From: Bactrocera neohumeralis
Lineage: Eukaryota > Arthropoda > Insecta > Diptera > Tephritidae
Assembly: GCF_024586455.1 (NCBI RefSeq)
Contig: NC_065921.1
Coordinates: 45,840,574 to 45,904,573 of the forward strand
Reading direction: 5' to 3'
DNA: 64,000 nucleotides
Shown here: one piece after another, positions 54,184 to 64,000 of the stretch
Numbering within the stretch: the stretch's first letter is position 1
How the letters are laid out: each line of letters starts with the position of its first letter
The notes under the pieces: model-generated
Told to the model about the DNA's origin: nothing
The model's input: only the letters and a program-made list of their open reading frames with translations
Database searches by the model: none
Translations under genes and position numbers: made by a program

Positions 54184-57133
54184 TCACTCCCCCCTATCGG
54201 GAAGACGAAAGCGTACTCGACGACCAGATTTTGTTTGGTACTCTTTGTGTTGAACTGTTTGATTCGACGGGGTTTGGTAATCTTCGGCGACGAAAGCTGC
54301 TTTTAACCGGTCGATGGTAATGTTTACGTCCTTCCCTCGGATTTTGACTTTGAAAAATTTGTCGCCGCGTTCGACTACAGGAATTGGTCCCTCGTATGGT
54401 GGTTGAAGAGGTGGACGAATTGAGTCGTTTCGCACGAAGACTGAGGGTGTTGAGTGTAAGTTCTTTTCTACGAATGGTACGTGCGCTGAGTTGTTTGTAG
54501 TTGGTGACGGCTTTAGTGACTGCATGCGTATGCGTAAATTTTCGACGAATGCACCTTCGTTGGCATTGTGCGTATGTTTTTCGGCAAAGAACTGGCAAGG
54601 TAATCGAAGTGTATTTCCAAAAACCATCTCTGCGGGTGTCTCCTTTAAATCATCTCTCCATGAGAAACGAAAACCTAGGAGGATGAGTGGGAAAACTTCG
54701 ACCCAGTTGTCTGTCACGCGGGGTGATACGCAGTGGTACGTAGGTGCTTGATGCCTAAAAGTCTGCAAAGTTCTCGGAATAGTGTAGATTCAAATTGTCT
54801 GCCTTGATCCGTTGTTACTCTATTCGGTACTCCAAGTCTAGAGATCCAGTGCGTGTAGAAATTGAAATGGTCTCTGTCGTCATGTCTTCGAGCGGGAGTG
54901 CCTCTAACCATCGGGAATAACGATCGACTATTGTCAAACAGTATCGATAACCTTTGCAAGGTGGTAGTGGTCCGACGATATCCATATTTATGTGGTCAAA
55001 TCGTTGCTCTGGTAACGTGAATGTCGACAACAGTGCTCGGTTGTGGCGCTGCACTTTAGCTCTTTGGCACGGGATGCACTGCCTGGACCATAAGCGGCAA
55101 TCTTTTCTGAGACTCGGCCATACAAATTTTTCTGCAATCAATTTGGTTGATTTAGCGGTGCCGGTGTGTGCCATGTTATGTATGGAGTCGAAAGCTGTTC
55201 TGCGAAACGAAGGAGTTAAATACCGTCGGACTTGGCTGGTGCTTACGTCACAGAAGATGTCTTCAGCGGTGCTTGGAAACGTGAAAGGTTTGATTAATAG
55301 GCTGGTATTCGAGTCTTATAAGTCTTTGGGCTCTGAGTCAGACTTTTGACTCTCCGCAAGTTTGGCGAAGTCGATGGTGCTTGGAGTATGAATGGCGTCA
55401 ATACGTGACATTGCATCAGCTACTACGTTTTCTCTTCCAGGGATGTACCGAATGTCTGTTGTGAATTGTGCGATAAATTCCAAATGACGCATTTGACGTG
55501 GAGATGCCTTTTCAAGCTTTTGCTGGAACACGTACTGCAATGGCTTGTGGTCGGAGAGGATGAAAAATTCTCTTCCTTCTAGCATATGTTGAAAATATTT
55601 GACTGCTTTGTATGCCGCTAATAGTTCACGATCGTAAGTGCTGTATTTTGTTTGTGTTTCAATAAGGTCATTGGTCGTTGTCGTGTTGTTGTAGTACAGC
55701 TCCTACCGCAGCTCCAGATGCATCTACCGGCAAACTGAGTTGCGCCCTGGGTTTTGGGTAAGCGAGTAAAGTTGCTTTGCATAAGTCGTTTTTGCATTGT
55801 TGAAATGTATCCTTTGCTTCAACTGTCCAATCAACTGGCGATCTGTCGTTTTCTTTTTCCCTTTTATGAGGTTGAATAGTGTCATCTGCCTTTCTGCGGC
55901 GCATGGCAAGAATCTGCGAAAAAAGTTTACCATACCGAGAAAGCGTCGCAAATCAAATACTCTCGAAGGTGGGTTGAAATTTTGAATTGCCCGTACTCGT
56001 TCTTCTGGGGTTTATTTTGAAACCTAAAAATTTAACTTGCGGCTGACCTAGTATGCATTTCGAACGGTTGATAACAAGGCCGTACTCGCGTAGCTTTTTA
56101 TCAAAATATCATCGAGGTATGGCCAGGCGAAGTCGTATTCACGGAAGATGTGATCCATGAATCTTTGGAACGTTTGACTGGCATTCCTCAAACCAAAGCA
56201 CATAAACGGAAATTCAAACATGCCGAATGGCGTTGTAATTGCAGTCTTTGGTATGTCGTTCGGCTTCACAGGAATCTGGTGGTAGGCCCGACGCAGATCA
56301 AGTGTGGAAAAAATTTTGCAACCATGCAGGGAATGAGTGAAATCGTGGAGGTGTGGCAGGGGGTACCTGTCAGGCTCGGTGACGACGTTTAGTCGCCTGA
56401 AATCCCCACAAGGCCTCCACTCGCCGTTTTTCTTCTTTGTCATGTGCAGCGGGCTTGCCCATGGGCTGAGCGATGGACGACAGATGCCTGCGTTCAGCAA
56501 GAGTTGTATCTCGGCTTTTGCCGCTTCTAACTTCTCGGGAGATAAACGTCTCGGTTTAGAGAAGACTGGTGGTCCTTTGGTGACGATATGGTGCGTGACA
56601 AAGTGTTGTGGTTTTTTGACTGAAGACTTTTCCATCGTGATGTCTTCGAATTCCCTAAATAAATCGTAGAACGACTGATAATCTTTGGTGTAAGATAAAT
56701 TGGAAACTACCTTTTTATTTGTTGATATTGAACACAGTTTGCTGGTGTTTGTGACGTCGTCGATGAGTTTGCGTTGTCGTAGGTTGACTGCTAAGTTGAA
56801 ATGCGATAGAAAATCAGCTCCGATGATGGCTTGTGACACATCGGCAATGATGAAATTCCAGGAATACTGGCGGCGTAGACCCAGATTGAGGAACATAGTT
56901 TTTTCGCCGTAAGTTTTTATGGTGGACTTGTTTGCTGCGTAGATGTAGTTGTTTTTGTCCGGGCATCTACGTAGTTGTTGCGTCGGTGGAATTACGCTGA
57001 CTTCAGCTCCCGTGTCGATGAGAAAGTTTATTGTGGATTTTTTATCTTGAACGATTAAGCGGCGGTTTTTGTCGTTGAGCCTGTCGTCGACCGCCATTGA
57101 CGACAGACTAGTTAGTTTAACTTTTTTGCGCAA
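54184..57133 (-). pseudogene. pol of the CsRn1-type element
   Basis: Overlaps the gag end in another frame. Protease: NFLIDTGAEVSVIPP with AIIGADFL (about 57035-56820). RT: WASPLHMTKKKNGEWRPCGD, DLRRAYHQIPVKP, FMCFGLRNASQTFQRFMDH and the catalytic WPYLDDILI (about 56125-56100), after which the frame breaks. RNase H: LSLPVDASGAAVGAVLQQ (about 55745) and EFFILSDHKPLQYVFQQK. Integrase: MAHTGTAKSTKLIAEKFVWP with CIPCQRAKVQRH, NMDIVGPLPP, VTTDQGRQFESTLF and a later Glu region. The C-terminal GPY/F module is PPYEGPIPVVERGDKFFKV. The stop at 54186-54184 adjoins the LTR. At least four frame breaks. Confidence 0.85.
54187..54196 (-). promoter_or_regulatory. Polypurine tract of the CsRn1-type element
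   Basis: ATAGGGGGGAG (minus) lies within the last pol codons, three bases from the LTR start. Confidence 0.75.
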
Positions 57134-57918
57134 GGGCTACGACATTTTTTGCCATCGTTACCAAATTTGTGATGGTACCAGCACAATCCATTCGAATTGT
57201 TGTTTTGAGGACGGCTTTTGCTGCGACTTCTAGACCGACGATTTATGTTCGCCTTTATTGATGCTATCTCTTTCGTGATTTCGGCTAGCTGCTGCTCGAT
57301 GCTGGATTGATTGGCTATTGCTGTGTTTGGAGTTTCGACCACGTGTATGTGTGGGGTGCCGCTAACCTCACATATGTTGTTCGCGAGCAGGGCAACTTCG
57401 AGCGGTTCGTTGCTAATGGAAATTATTAGTCGCATGTTGGAAGGTAAGCGACTCATCCAAATGGACTTTAGAATATTATCGTTGATCTCGCTGCCGGCTA
57501 GACTTCGCATTTCGCGCAAGAGCTGTGATGGACGCATATCACCGAGCTCTTGTTCCTGCAGTAGCTTTTTTACACGTTTTTGCTCCGAGTCCGCGGATTG
57601 TGTTATTATTCGATTTTTTAGCGTGGTGTACAGTTCACTGTTCGGTGAATTAAGAATTATATCGCTTATTTGGGCTAGCACGTTGCTTTCGATCGCGGCC
57701 ACGACGGTATGGTACTTTGTTTTGTCGCTCGTTATACTTGCCGCAATGAATTGCGACTCGACCTGCGCCATCCACAGTTCTGGCTTTGCGTGCTAGAATG
57801 GTGGGATCCTGATGGAAACTTTGGCCACTTCCACGTTGCGGGTTTGGATGTCCTCTGCCAATTGGCCCCGATGCTGTAAATTTTGTATTACCGGGTTTAC
57901 CGCTTCTTCTTCCGCCAT
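57112..57918 (-). pseudogene. gag of the CsRn1-type element (one nonsense codon)
   Basis: ATG at 57918-57916, 8 bases after the primer-binding site, opens MAEEEAVNPVIQNLQHRGQL. A TAG at 57795-57793 sits before HAKPELWMAQVESQF. Beyond it the frame is open for 219 codons: capsid-like sequence (YHTVVAAIESNVLAQISDII, LLQEQELGDMRPSQLLREMR) and a basic Arg/Ser stretch. The C-terminal finger CWYHHKFGNDGKKCRSPC has the C-x2-H-x9-C-x3-C spacing characteristic of CsRn1 elements. A single base change would account for the TAG, so inactivation of gag is probably recent. Confidence 0.85.
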
Positions 57919-57925
57919 TTTTCAA

Positions 57926-57942
57926 TCACGTCGGGGTCACCA
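57926..57942 (-). promoter_or_regulatory. Primer-binding site (tRNA-Trp)
   Basis: TGGTGACCCCGACGTGA (minus), three bases downstream of the 5' LTR, is complementary to the 3' end of eukaryotic tRNA-Trp including CCA. Confidence 0.8.
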
Positions 57943-57945
57943 ATA

Positions 57946-58224
57946 TGTGGGATGTCCACAATAATTTTAGATTTATTAAAATATAAAATACTGATACAAA
58001 GTTGATGATTGAAAATGAAATGGAGAGCGAAAACGATGAAGCGTGCTAACAGTCGGGATGATGCGCCAAGAAGAAGGAAAGATAGCGGTTCGTCAAGCTG
58101 GCAGCTTGTCCAGTTTTTGGGTTGCCATATCTATGCTTTTTGCAGAGTTGCGTTTGGGGTTGCCACATTACTTTGTGGTTGCCACATTACTTTGGGGTTG
58201 CCACATTACTTTGGGGCTGCCACA
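57946..58224 (-). repeat. 5' LTR of the CsRn1-type element
   Basis: 279 bp, same termini as the 3' LTR (one base differs near each end). It contains four of the 19-bp units against three in the 3' LTR. Confidence 0.9.
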
Positions 58225-58460
58225 GATTCTAGGGTGCTCTTCCTTGCTAACTCATCAGCTTTGCAATTGCCTGCAATTTCGCTGTGGCCCGGCACCCATA
58301 CCAGTCTAATCACGAAAACTCTAGCTGCTAGAGATAGCGACGTTAGGCATTCTTCGACCAACCCTGAACGCACTGTGAATGAGTTCAAGGCTAGTATTGC
58401 CGCTCTGGTATCTGAGTGAATGGTCACTTCTCTGAAGGTGGATGCACTCCGTAGCAGCAA
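58225..58460 (-). pseudogene. Non-LTR RNase H domain (truncated by insertion)
   Basis: Contains VTIHSDTRAAILALNS (catalytic Asp) and RLVWVPGHSEIAGNCKADEL (terminal His and Asp), then is cut by the CsRn1 element. The upstream portion with AEVAAIKVAADLLLRS is readable to about 58,500. Confidence 0.8.
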
Positions 58461-58640
58461 ATCTGCTGCTACCTTGATTGCTGCGACCTCAGCCTGGAAT
58501 ACACTGCTGTAGTCGGGAAGCCTGAAACAGGAATTTATGGAGAGCTCCCGACAGTAGATCCCTCCACCGAGCTTCCCCCCAAGCTTTGACCTATCCGTGA
58601 AAAAGCTTGCTGCCCCTCTCCTCCAACGGCTTCATCCCAC

Positions 58641-60030
58641 TTATATCTTCCTCGCCGGTATATGGGCAGAGAAGGAGCCGCCAGAGTTCGATAAGGCGAC
58701 TCCATGATCCAGATGATCCGGTATGCAGTCAAAGTTTGTGAGGATATTCGAATGTCCAGATACGCGTTCCTTTAAGAATCCAGATTCTCTGAGTCTGATA
58801 GCCACCTTCGCGGATATGCACCTACCGGCAATGTCCACCGGCGTTATGTTCAAAATTGCATTAAGTGACATGGTTGAGATGGATCTTAATGCACCGCATA
58901 TGCTAATTAGCGCAGTCCGTTGTACGCTTTTGAGTTTCCTGGCAAGTGTGGTCTTCTCTGAAACCCTCCACCACATAAAGACACCATAGAACAAGATGGG
59001 CTTGACTATGGTGTCATAGAGCCAGAGGACCATTTTCGGTGAGAGACCCCATCTTTTGCCAATAGCTCCTCTACAGCAGTATAAAGCAAAAGGTGCCTTT
59101 TTTGCTCTCTCCTCGATATTCGGCTTCCATGAAAGCTTCTTATTCAGGATGAGCCCTAAATATTTCACTGTATGCACCGGTTGCAGGCGAATACCTCCCA
59201 TTTGCGGCAGCGGTGCCAACGGGATCTTATATTTTCTGCTGAATAAAACCATTTCCGTTTTATTTGGGTTAATGGCTAGTCCACTTCCGACCGCCCATTT
59301 TGTTACAACGCTGAGATATCCCTGCGTCAACTCGTACCCGGTGCTAAGGAACTTTCCTTTGACCATAAGTGCTACATCGTCTGCATAGGCAGTCACCAGA
59401 CATCCATAGAAGAGGAGAGAGAACCCCACCTTGAGGTGTTCCCCTACTAACGCTTCGCCTCGCACGCGCGCTGCCCCATTCTGTTTCGATCACTCTGTCG
59501 CACAGAAGATTGAGAATGAGGTGCTTGAGGTTCGATTCAACCCCAAGACTGTCAAGAGCAGTTACTACTGCCTCAGGCAGGACATTGTTGAAAGCTCCCT
59601 CGATATCAAGGAAGGTCCCAACAGTAAAGTCCTTGGCTTCAATGGCTTCCTCGAGCCATGACACGATAGTATGCAAGGCAGTATCCACTGACCTACCTTT
59701 ACGATAAGCATGTTGTGCTTCTGACAGATAGTCTCTCGGAATGCGCCTCCTAATATACCAGTCCATCAGCCTCTCCAGAGTCTTTAGCAGAAAGGAGGAG
59801 AGGCTGATTGGCCTGAAATCCTTGGCCGTTTCATGAGAGCCCCTGCCAGCCTCCGGAACGTGATGAACGTAACCTTGACTCGTCTGCAGGCCCCCGGAAT
59901 GTAACCTTATCTAATGCAGTTCGCACAGAAAGGTGCCAACCAGCTGCATGACACCTTAACAGCCTGTTGAAGCTGCGCTGGTATGATGTCGTCTGGTCCC
60001 GAGGACGTGAACGGTTTGAACGAATTAATC
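58641..60030 (-). pseudogene. Non-LTR reverse transcriptase
   Basis: SGPDDIIPAQLQQA (about 60000-59955), LSEAQHAYRKGRSVDTALHT, FLDIEGAFNNVLPEAVVTAL and SRGTPQGGVLSPLLW occupy one frame (59766-59400). After a frameshift near 59,400 come TAYADDVALMVKGKF (catalytic box), NPNKTEMVLFSRK, HTVKYLGLILNKKLSW and ISICGALRSISTMSLNAIL. The domain is otherwise nearly complete. Confidence 0.8.
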
Positions 60031-60352
60031 GCCCACGTCAAGTGTCGCTCACCCAGAATGCCAACAAAGGCCGCGCAATCGTCCTCCAGCATCCCGAGAG
60101 ATACCCTCGCAGAGGACGTGTTGCTCGGGAACTGAGCGTCGAGAAGCATCTGAAGTGTTTCTTCACCGCTGTGGGCCCACTTCCAATTTGCGTCCTTGAG
60201 ATACACCAGGGACACTGGGTTTTTTGCGAGAATACACCAGAATCTAGAGGACTCGTGATAGCCCTCCACTTTTTTACAGAAGCTCTTCCACGAGATCCCT
60301 TAGCCTTTCTTAACTCGGACTTGTATATTGAAAGTCCTGTTTTATACAAAAC

Positions 60353-60562
60353 CTAGTCATCAGATAGCCCACTTCTGCGGGCCCTGTTGAACAAACGTCT
60401 ACATAACGCCCTAATATCTGAGAGCTCCGTAGTCAACCATAGAGGCTTCCCTTTGCCCTTCGGTGTTTTCAGTGGACAGGACCTCTCCATCGCAGCATTG
60501 CACGCCGTGCTGAAAACTTCAACCCACTCCTCCACCGCATCGGTAGTGGCAAACGAGTTCAC
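60353..60562 (-). pseudogene. Non-LTR endonuclease-RT linker fragment
   Basis: Contains WVEVFSTACNAAMERSCPLK, KPLWLTTELSDIRALCRRLF and RARRSGLSDD, typical of the linker between endonuclease and RT in this group. Neighbouring segments at 60269-59907 are frame-shifted. Confidence 0.65.
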
Positions 60563-60657
60563 CCCGGGTGCGCGAGGAGAGTTTGTCGAAGCCTCCTACG
60601 GTAACCTTCCCAAACCGTGTTCCTAGGGCTTCTGAAAGATTTCCTAGGCGGACCTTC

Positions 60658-61421
60658 TCAGCCTAAACTAAACCCGATGTACCTGTGATCTGAAAAGGCG
60701 TGATCGTCGAGGACCCTGCAGCTCGAGATCAGCGGGACAATCGCTCGTGAGGCTAGGGTGAGATCGAGAACCTCCTCCCTGCCTGCGGTCACAAAAGTAG
60801 GAGAGTTTCCTCTGTTACAGATGCGAAGATTTCCGCTAACAATAAAGTCAAAAAGCGACTCACCTCTATTATTGTTATCCGAGCTATCCCAGATTTGGTG
60901 TCGCGAGTTAGCGTCGGAACCGATGATGACGCTGGTACCATTCTTAGACGCTTCGGCTAAGGTCCTCCTCAGCAGTAAGGGAGGTGGCTCCACCAAATTA
61001 TCGTGTGGCATGTACGCGTAGATAAGCCAGAGATTTCCGGTGTCACACTCCAGTTTCGCTGTCACTACGTCGGCGTTGCTGAAATTAGGTAAAAGAAATA
61101 GCGTTAATTCATTCCTTACCAACATACAGGCAGGTTTCTACTTGCATCCTTGGCCGTCAGGAGCCTATGGCTCTTTGTCCTCAATCCAGATATTCCGTTG
61201 CCAGTTAGCCACGGTTCCTGGATCAGGACGACATCAGCTCCGTCTTGTTCCAGACGAAACGAAAGGTTGGCGGAGGCCGCCTTCGCATGCTGGAGGAGCG
61301 CTAGTTCAGCGCCCAAGTCGTGATCGACCCACACCTCCTCAAACAGTTGTTCGAGGCTGAAGGCGGAGTCGCCGATCGACGACCCGCCCCCAGTACTCGC
61401 CACGTCCAAGAGGTGACACAT
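60658..61421 (-). pseudogene. Non-LTR endonuclease domain (two frames)
   Basis: The first frame (61421-61116) carries LLQHAKAASANLSFRLEQDG with ADVVLIQEPWL. The second (61125-60658) carries LWLIYAYMPHD, VIIGSDANSRHQIWDS, GNSPTFVTAGREEVLDLTLA and DDHAFSDHRYIGFSL, the APE-type endonuclease boxes including the SDH-type catalytic end. A single frameshift near 61,120 splits the domain. Confidence 0.8.
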
Positions 61422-61422
61422 A

Positions 61423-61480
61423 CAACCGTTAGGTGAACAAACCTATTATTCATTGTAGCAGTATGTTGCAAGAGTATACA
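61423..61480 (+). repeat. Diverged DINE-like repeat, right part
   Basis: CAACCGTTAGGTGAACAAAC, then GCAGTATGTTGCAAGAGTAT, matches the 3' end of family A and completes the repeat interrupted at 53360. Confidence 0.6.
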
Positions 61481-63199
61481 AATTTTCGATTAGCTTGCTT
61501 CTGAAATATACCTTCGGTTATATGTAGTGGTTCGCATCCAGCTCTACCTAAGCGGATTTTACAATATTATGTTGCTAAACGAACGTTAATGCAACAGAGA
61601 ATAATGACATCCGGTGACCCATTTTCGCTAGAAATGCTATCAAATCTATCTTTTATTAGATCGTCAATATATTGAAAGATGAGGTAGACCGCGTCTTTAA
61701 TATGCCATTAAAAGGGACTCACAAAAGACGAATAATTTTAGTTCTCCTCCATTGGCTGGGCGTCAAAAAACTTCTGAGAATTATGAAACGCCGCTCTCAA
61801 CGCTTGTATATGGAATTATCCAACTATTGTTTACTAAATAATCTGTTGACTCAGAAAAATTTCCCTTTGCAACCAATTTGTGCTTTGGCGGTTTCAAGCA
61901 TCTGCGTTTACTAAGGCCACATAATATATTTGCATTAAATATATATATATCAAATATTGATCTAGAAGTATTTGTGGTAAATTTAATATTTTGTTATCTA
62001 TCGGCAATTCGTTATCTTTTCTACATTCATACACGTGTGATTTTTCATTAGAATTTACTTCTCATGTTATCAGTGGAATGTGGCTCCTATCAGCAGGAAG
62101 TATTATGCTTAATACAGACAGCAAAGCGTTTCGTTTTTATCTTCTCTATTTCGACAATTTGCATTTATTGCAATGAATGTGCTAAATAGGGAGTGTGATT
62201 ATTATTGTGAATAATGTCAGCGAGCTGTGATTAGATAAATAAAAGCGATTGATTACGTTAAATCAGGATAATTGTTTCAATGAAGTAAAATTTGTAGAAA
62301 TCAGTTATAAAAAACAAACCCTGGTAACTTCGATTATACTGAAGCACAAATACAAACAATTGCTTACAAGAACTAGAATTTTATCGGGATTCTATCAGTT
62401 TAAAATTAGTAGTCATTGAAAATGTGGTTCAGAGGTTGCTCGGTTACAAATGTAAAACCCCTATGGGCGAAAATGATTTACTTTCTGTGCTAAATAATTG
62501 AAAATTTTTAGATGATGACTACAAAAACCAGAGAGTTTCATCATTCATAATAATTTTTTTTCATTGAGTTATAAAATTCATAAGAAATAAAAAATTTTCT
62601 CAAAAATAATCAAACTTTAACTGTTAATATCTTTTAAACGGTTGGGTTTACGAAAAAAAATCATTTAGACCTTTTTTGTAGAGCATTCAATTTCCTACAA
62701 AATCTAAGAAACAAGATATTTTTTCAAGTAGTTGGAAGCGAGATATAAATTTTTCTATCTGATAATAAGAAAAAATAGAAAACTGTATGTAAGAGGACCT
62801 TCCCGTTACAATTTAAAACTCATGTTTGGAGAGGCTTTCTTAGAGGTGTCTAGGAACCTATTTTTGTGAGTACCAAACGAAAAAAAAAATTTTTTTTTTT
62901 TTGAACCACTCTAATATACATATATATATCTTTTATTTATCTCTCTTTGTTTAAAAACTATTATCAAATGCAGAGGATTAAATTAAATTTATTTCATATA
63001 CACTCATTATGTACTAAATACGTATGTTACTTTTTATAATTAATTAAATTCAAAATAAAAGTATTTAAAAGGAATAAGATGGTGAAATCTTCCTTTAAAA
63101 TAATCGAAACAGTTTTTAAGATGCTTTAATTAGCTTTTCCTCTGTGTTTGTAAAAAAAAAAAAAAAAAACGAATCCTTTGCAGCTAAAATCAACAAAAA
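61481..63199. other. No gene recognised
   Basis: AT-rich, with short frames only (for example 61672-61914) that match no recognised family; homopolymer A/T runs near 62,880 and 63,150. Possibly unique host DNA. Confidence 0.45.
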
Positions 63200-64000
63200 A
63201 AAAGTAAGGAAGGGCTAAATTCGTGAACAACCGAACATTTTATACTCTTGCAACTTGCAAAAATCAAACCCGGGGAAATACTTTAAGGTGTAAAAGCAAT
63301 CTTATAGAGCAAAGTCAACCGGACGTTCGAAAATCCTGATATTAGTTATTTTAACTATTTTTGGCACAAAGATACACTGTTATGTGTAAAAGAAGCTCTC
63401 TTATTTTCATTCGGATACCTGACATATTGGCCGATATATGCGGTACAAAGTCAGACGGAAGTTCGAAAATCTTTATTTTAAGTATAAGGGGGCTAAGGGA
63501 AGTATTGGTCCGATTTCAACCATTTTTTGACATATAGATGTACCATTGTAGGAGAAGGATTATCCCTTAATTTTAGTTATATACATACATATATCACTCA
63601 CTGATCAACATTTTCGATCAAAAGTCAACTATAAGTACTGGGGTCTAAATATTCGGTACCTAAGGGCCTGAACAGTTTTTATCGGATTTCAACAATTTTT
63701 GATCACAAGATGGTACACACTAAAGACATTATTAGTGCAAAGTTTTATCCCGTTATATTAATTGCTTCTTGATCTGTGTACTGGAAACTGAACGAATGAA
63801 GTGGAATTTAAAGTTCTGCCATATGGGAAGTAGGCGTGGTTATTGTCATCCGATTTCATTTATTTTCACAATACTGGTAGAAGTTCTTATAATATTCGTG
63901 CTGAGCGTTGGTTGTTATAGCTTAAGTGGTTTAGAACATATGTATATTAAACTTATTAGAGGGCGGGGCTATGCCCACTTTTTCAAAATTTTTTTTCCAA
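63200..64000 (+). repeat. Diverged DINE-like family A repeat, runs off the right edge
   Basis: Starts AAAGTAAGGAAGGGCTAAAT and CGAACATTTTATACTCTTGC, then diverges internally (a second subfamily, close to 52.5-53.3 kb, sharing GTGGTTTAGAACATATGTAT). The GGGCGGGGCTATGCCCAC segment is at 63960. Confidence 0.7.

Larger units (their letters stand above)
53918..58224 (-). mobile_element. CsRn1-type Ty3/gypsy retrotransposon, broken
   Basis: 4.3 kb with TG...CA LTRs (53918-54183, 57946-58224), a GATT 4-bp duplication, a primer-binding site complementary to the 3' end of tRNA-Trp, a polypurine tract, and gag and pol in overlapping frames. The tRNA-Trp primer and a CHCC-type Gag finger are the defining traits of the CsRn1 clade. 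Both gag and pol carry stops or shifts, but the element is structurally complete end to end. Confidence 0.9.
53361..61422 (-). mobile_element. RNase H-type non-LTR retrotransposon, split by a CsRn1 element
   Basis: Element order on the minus strand: endonuclease (61421-60658), linker, RT (about 60,000-58,641), RNase H (58460-58225), then interruption at GATT, and the C-terminal zinc-binding region (53917-53453). It ends with an AACCTAACCTA-type tail near 53361. ORF1 is absent. The RNase H plus CCHC-like C-terminus places it in the I/LOA/R1-like group; the exact clade is not resolved. Confidence 0.8.

Overview
The window looks like nuclear DNA of a higher dipteran, most likely a tephritid fruit fly. 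This is inferred from the AT-rich background, several families of (GTCY)n-containing DINE-1/mini-me-like interspersed repeats, and the mix of Ty3/gypsy (with env), BEL/Pao, RTE, RNase H-bearing non-LTR, Tc1/mariner, hAT and piggyBac elements. I recognise no host protein-coding gene, tRNA or rRNA. Essentially everything supportable is mobile DNA, mostly broken and often nested.

Layout. 1-2448 holds a minus-strand gypsy-type element (protease and RT remnants, possible gag start). About 1,080-6,050 has inflated homopolymers and many frame breaks, and contains a plus-strand BEL/Pao pol remnant (3830-6035). It is followed by a zinc-knuckle ORF (about 6054-6478), a polypurine tract and an LTR. 7206-9106 is a long-inverted-repeat element without a transposase. 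9456-21974 is one large nest: a plus-strand gypsy element carrying an RTE insertion (9787-12810) next to its 5' LTR, and a minus-strand BEL/Pao element (13337-18397) in its leader. That BEL/Pao element is itself interrupted by a DINE-like repeat (15083-16177). 23642-25373 is a TIR-bounded DNA transposon remnant containing another DINE-like copy. A 5'-truncated RTE with a target-site duplication lies at 25772-27381. 27731-34860 is a patchwork of DINE-like repeats, mariner remnants and a Tc1-type element with an IR/DR terminal structure (31741-33183). 35727-38377 is a hAT element broken by only one stop codon.

40750-53360 is the second nest. A DINE/mini-me fragment is split at TATA by a minus-strand env-bearing gypsy element (41823-52319), and an apparently intact piggyBac-type transposon (42065-44235, 564-aa transposase) sits in that element's polypurine-tract region. 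The interior at about 47,765-50,114 is scrambled and contains a shortened copy of sequence from 53.7-54.4 kb. 52490-61480 is the third nest: a diverged DINE-like repeat split by a minus-strand RNase H-type non-LTR element (53361-61422). That element is split at GATT by a CsRn1-type gypsy element (53918-58224). 61.5-63.2 kb has no recognised gene, and a last diverged DINE-like copy runs off the right end.

The most interesting observation is that both BEL/Pao copies carry, between pol and the 3' LTR (the position env holds in other elements), an extra ORF. It encodes a triple zinc-knuckle, arginine/proline-rich protein ending in a conserved leucine-rich tail. The other notable points are the nearly or fully intact piggyBac and hAT transposases, a 106-bp direct duplication flanking the full RTE copy, and the three-level nesting that gives a relative chronology of transposition.
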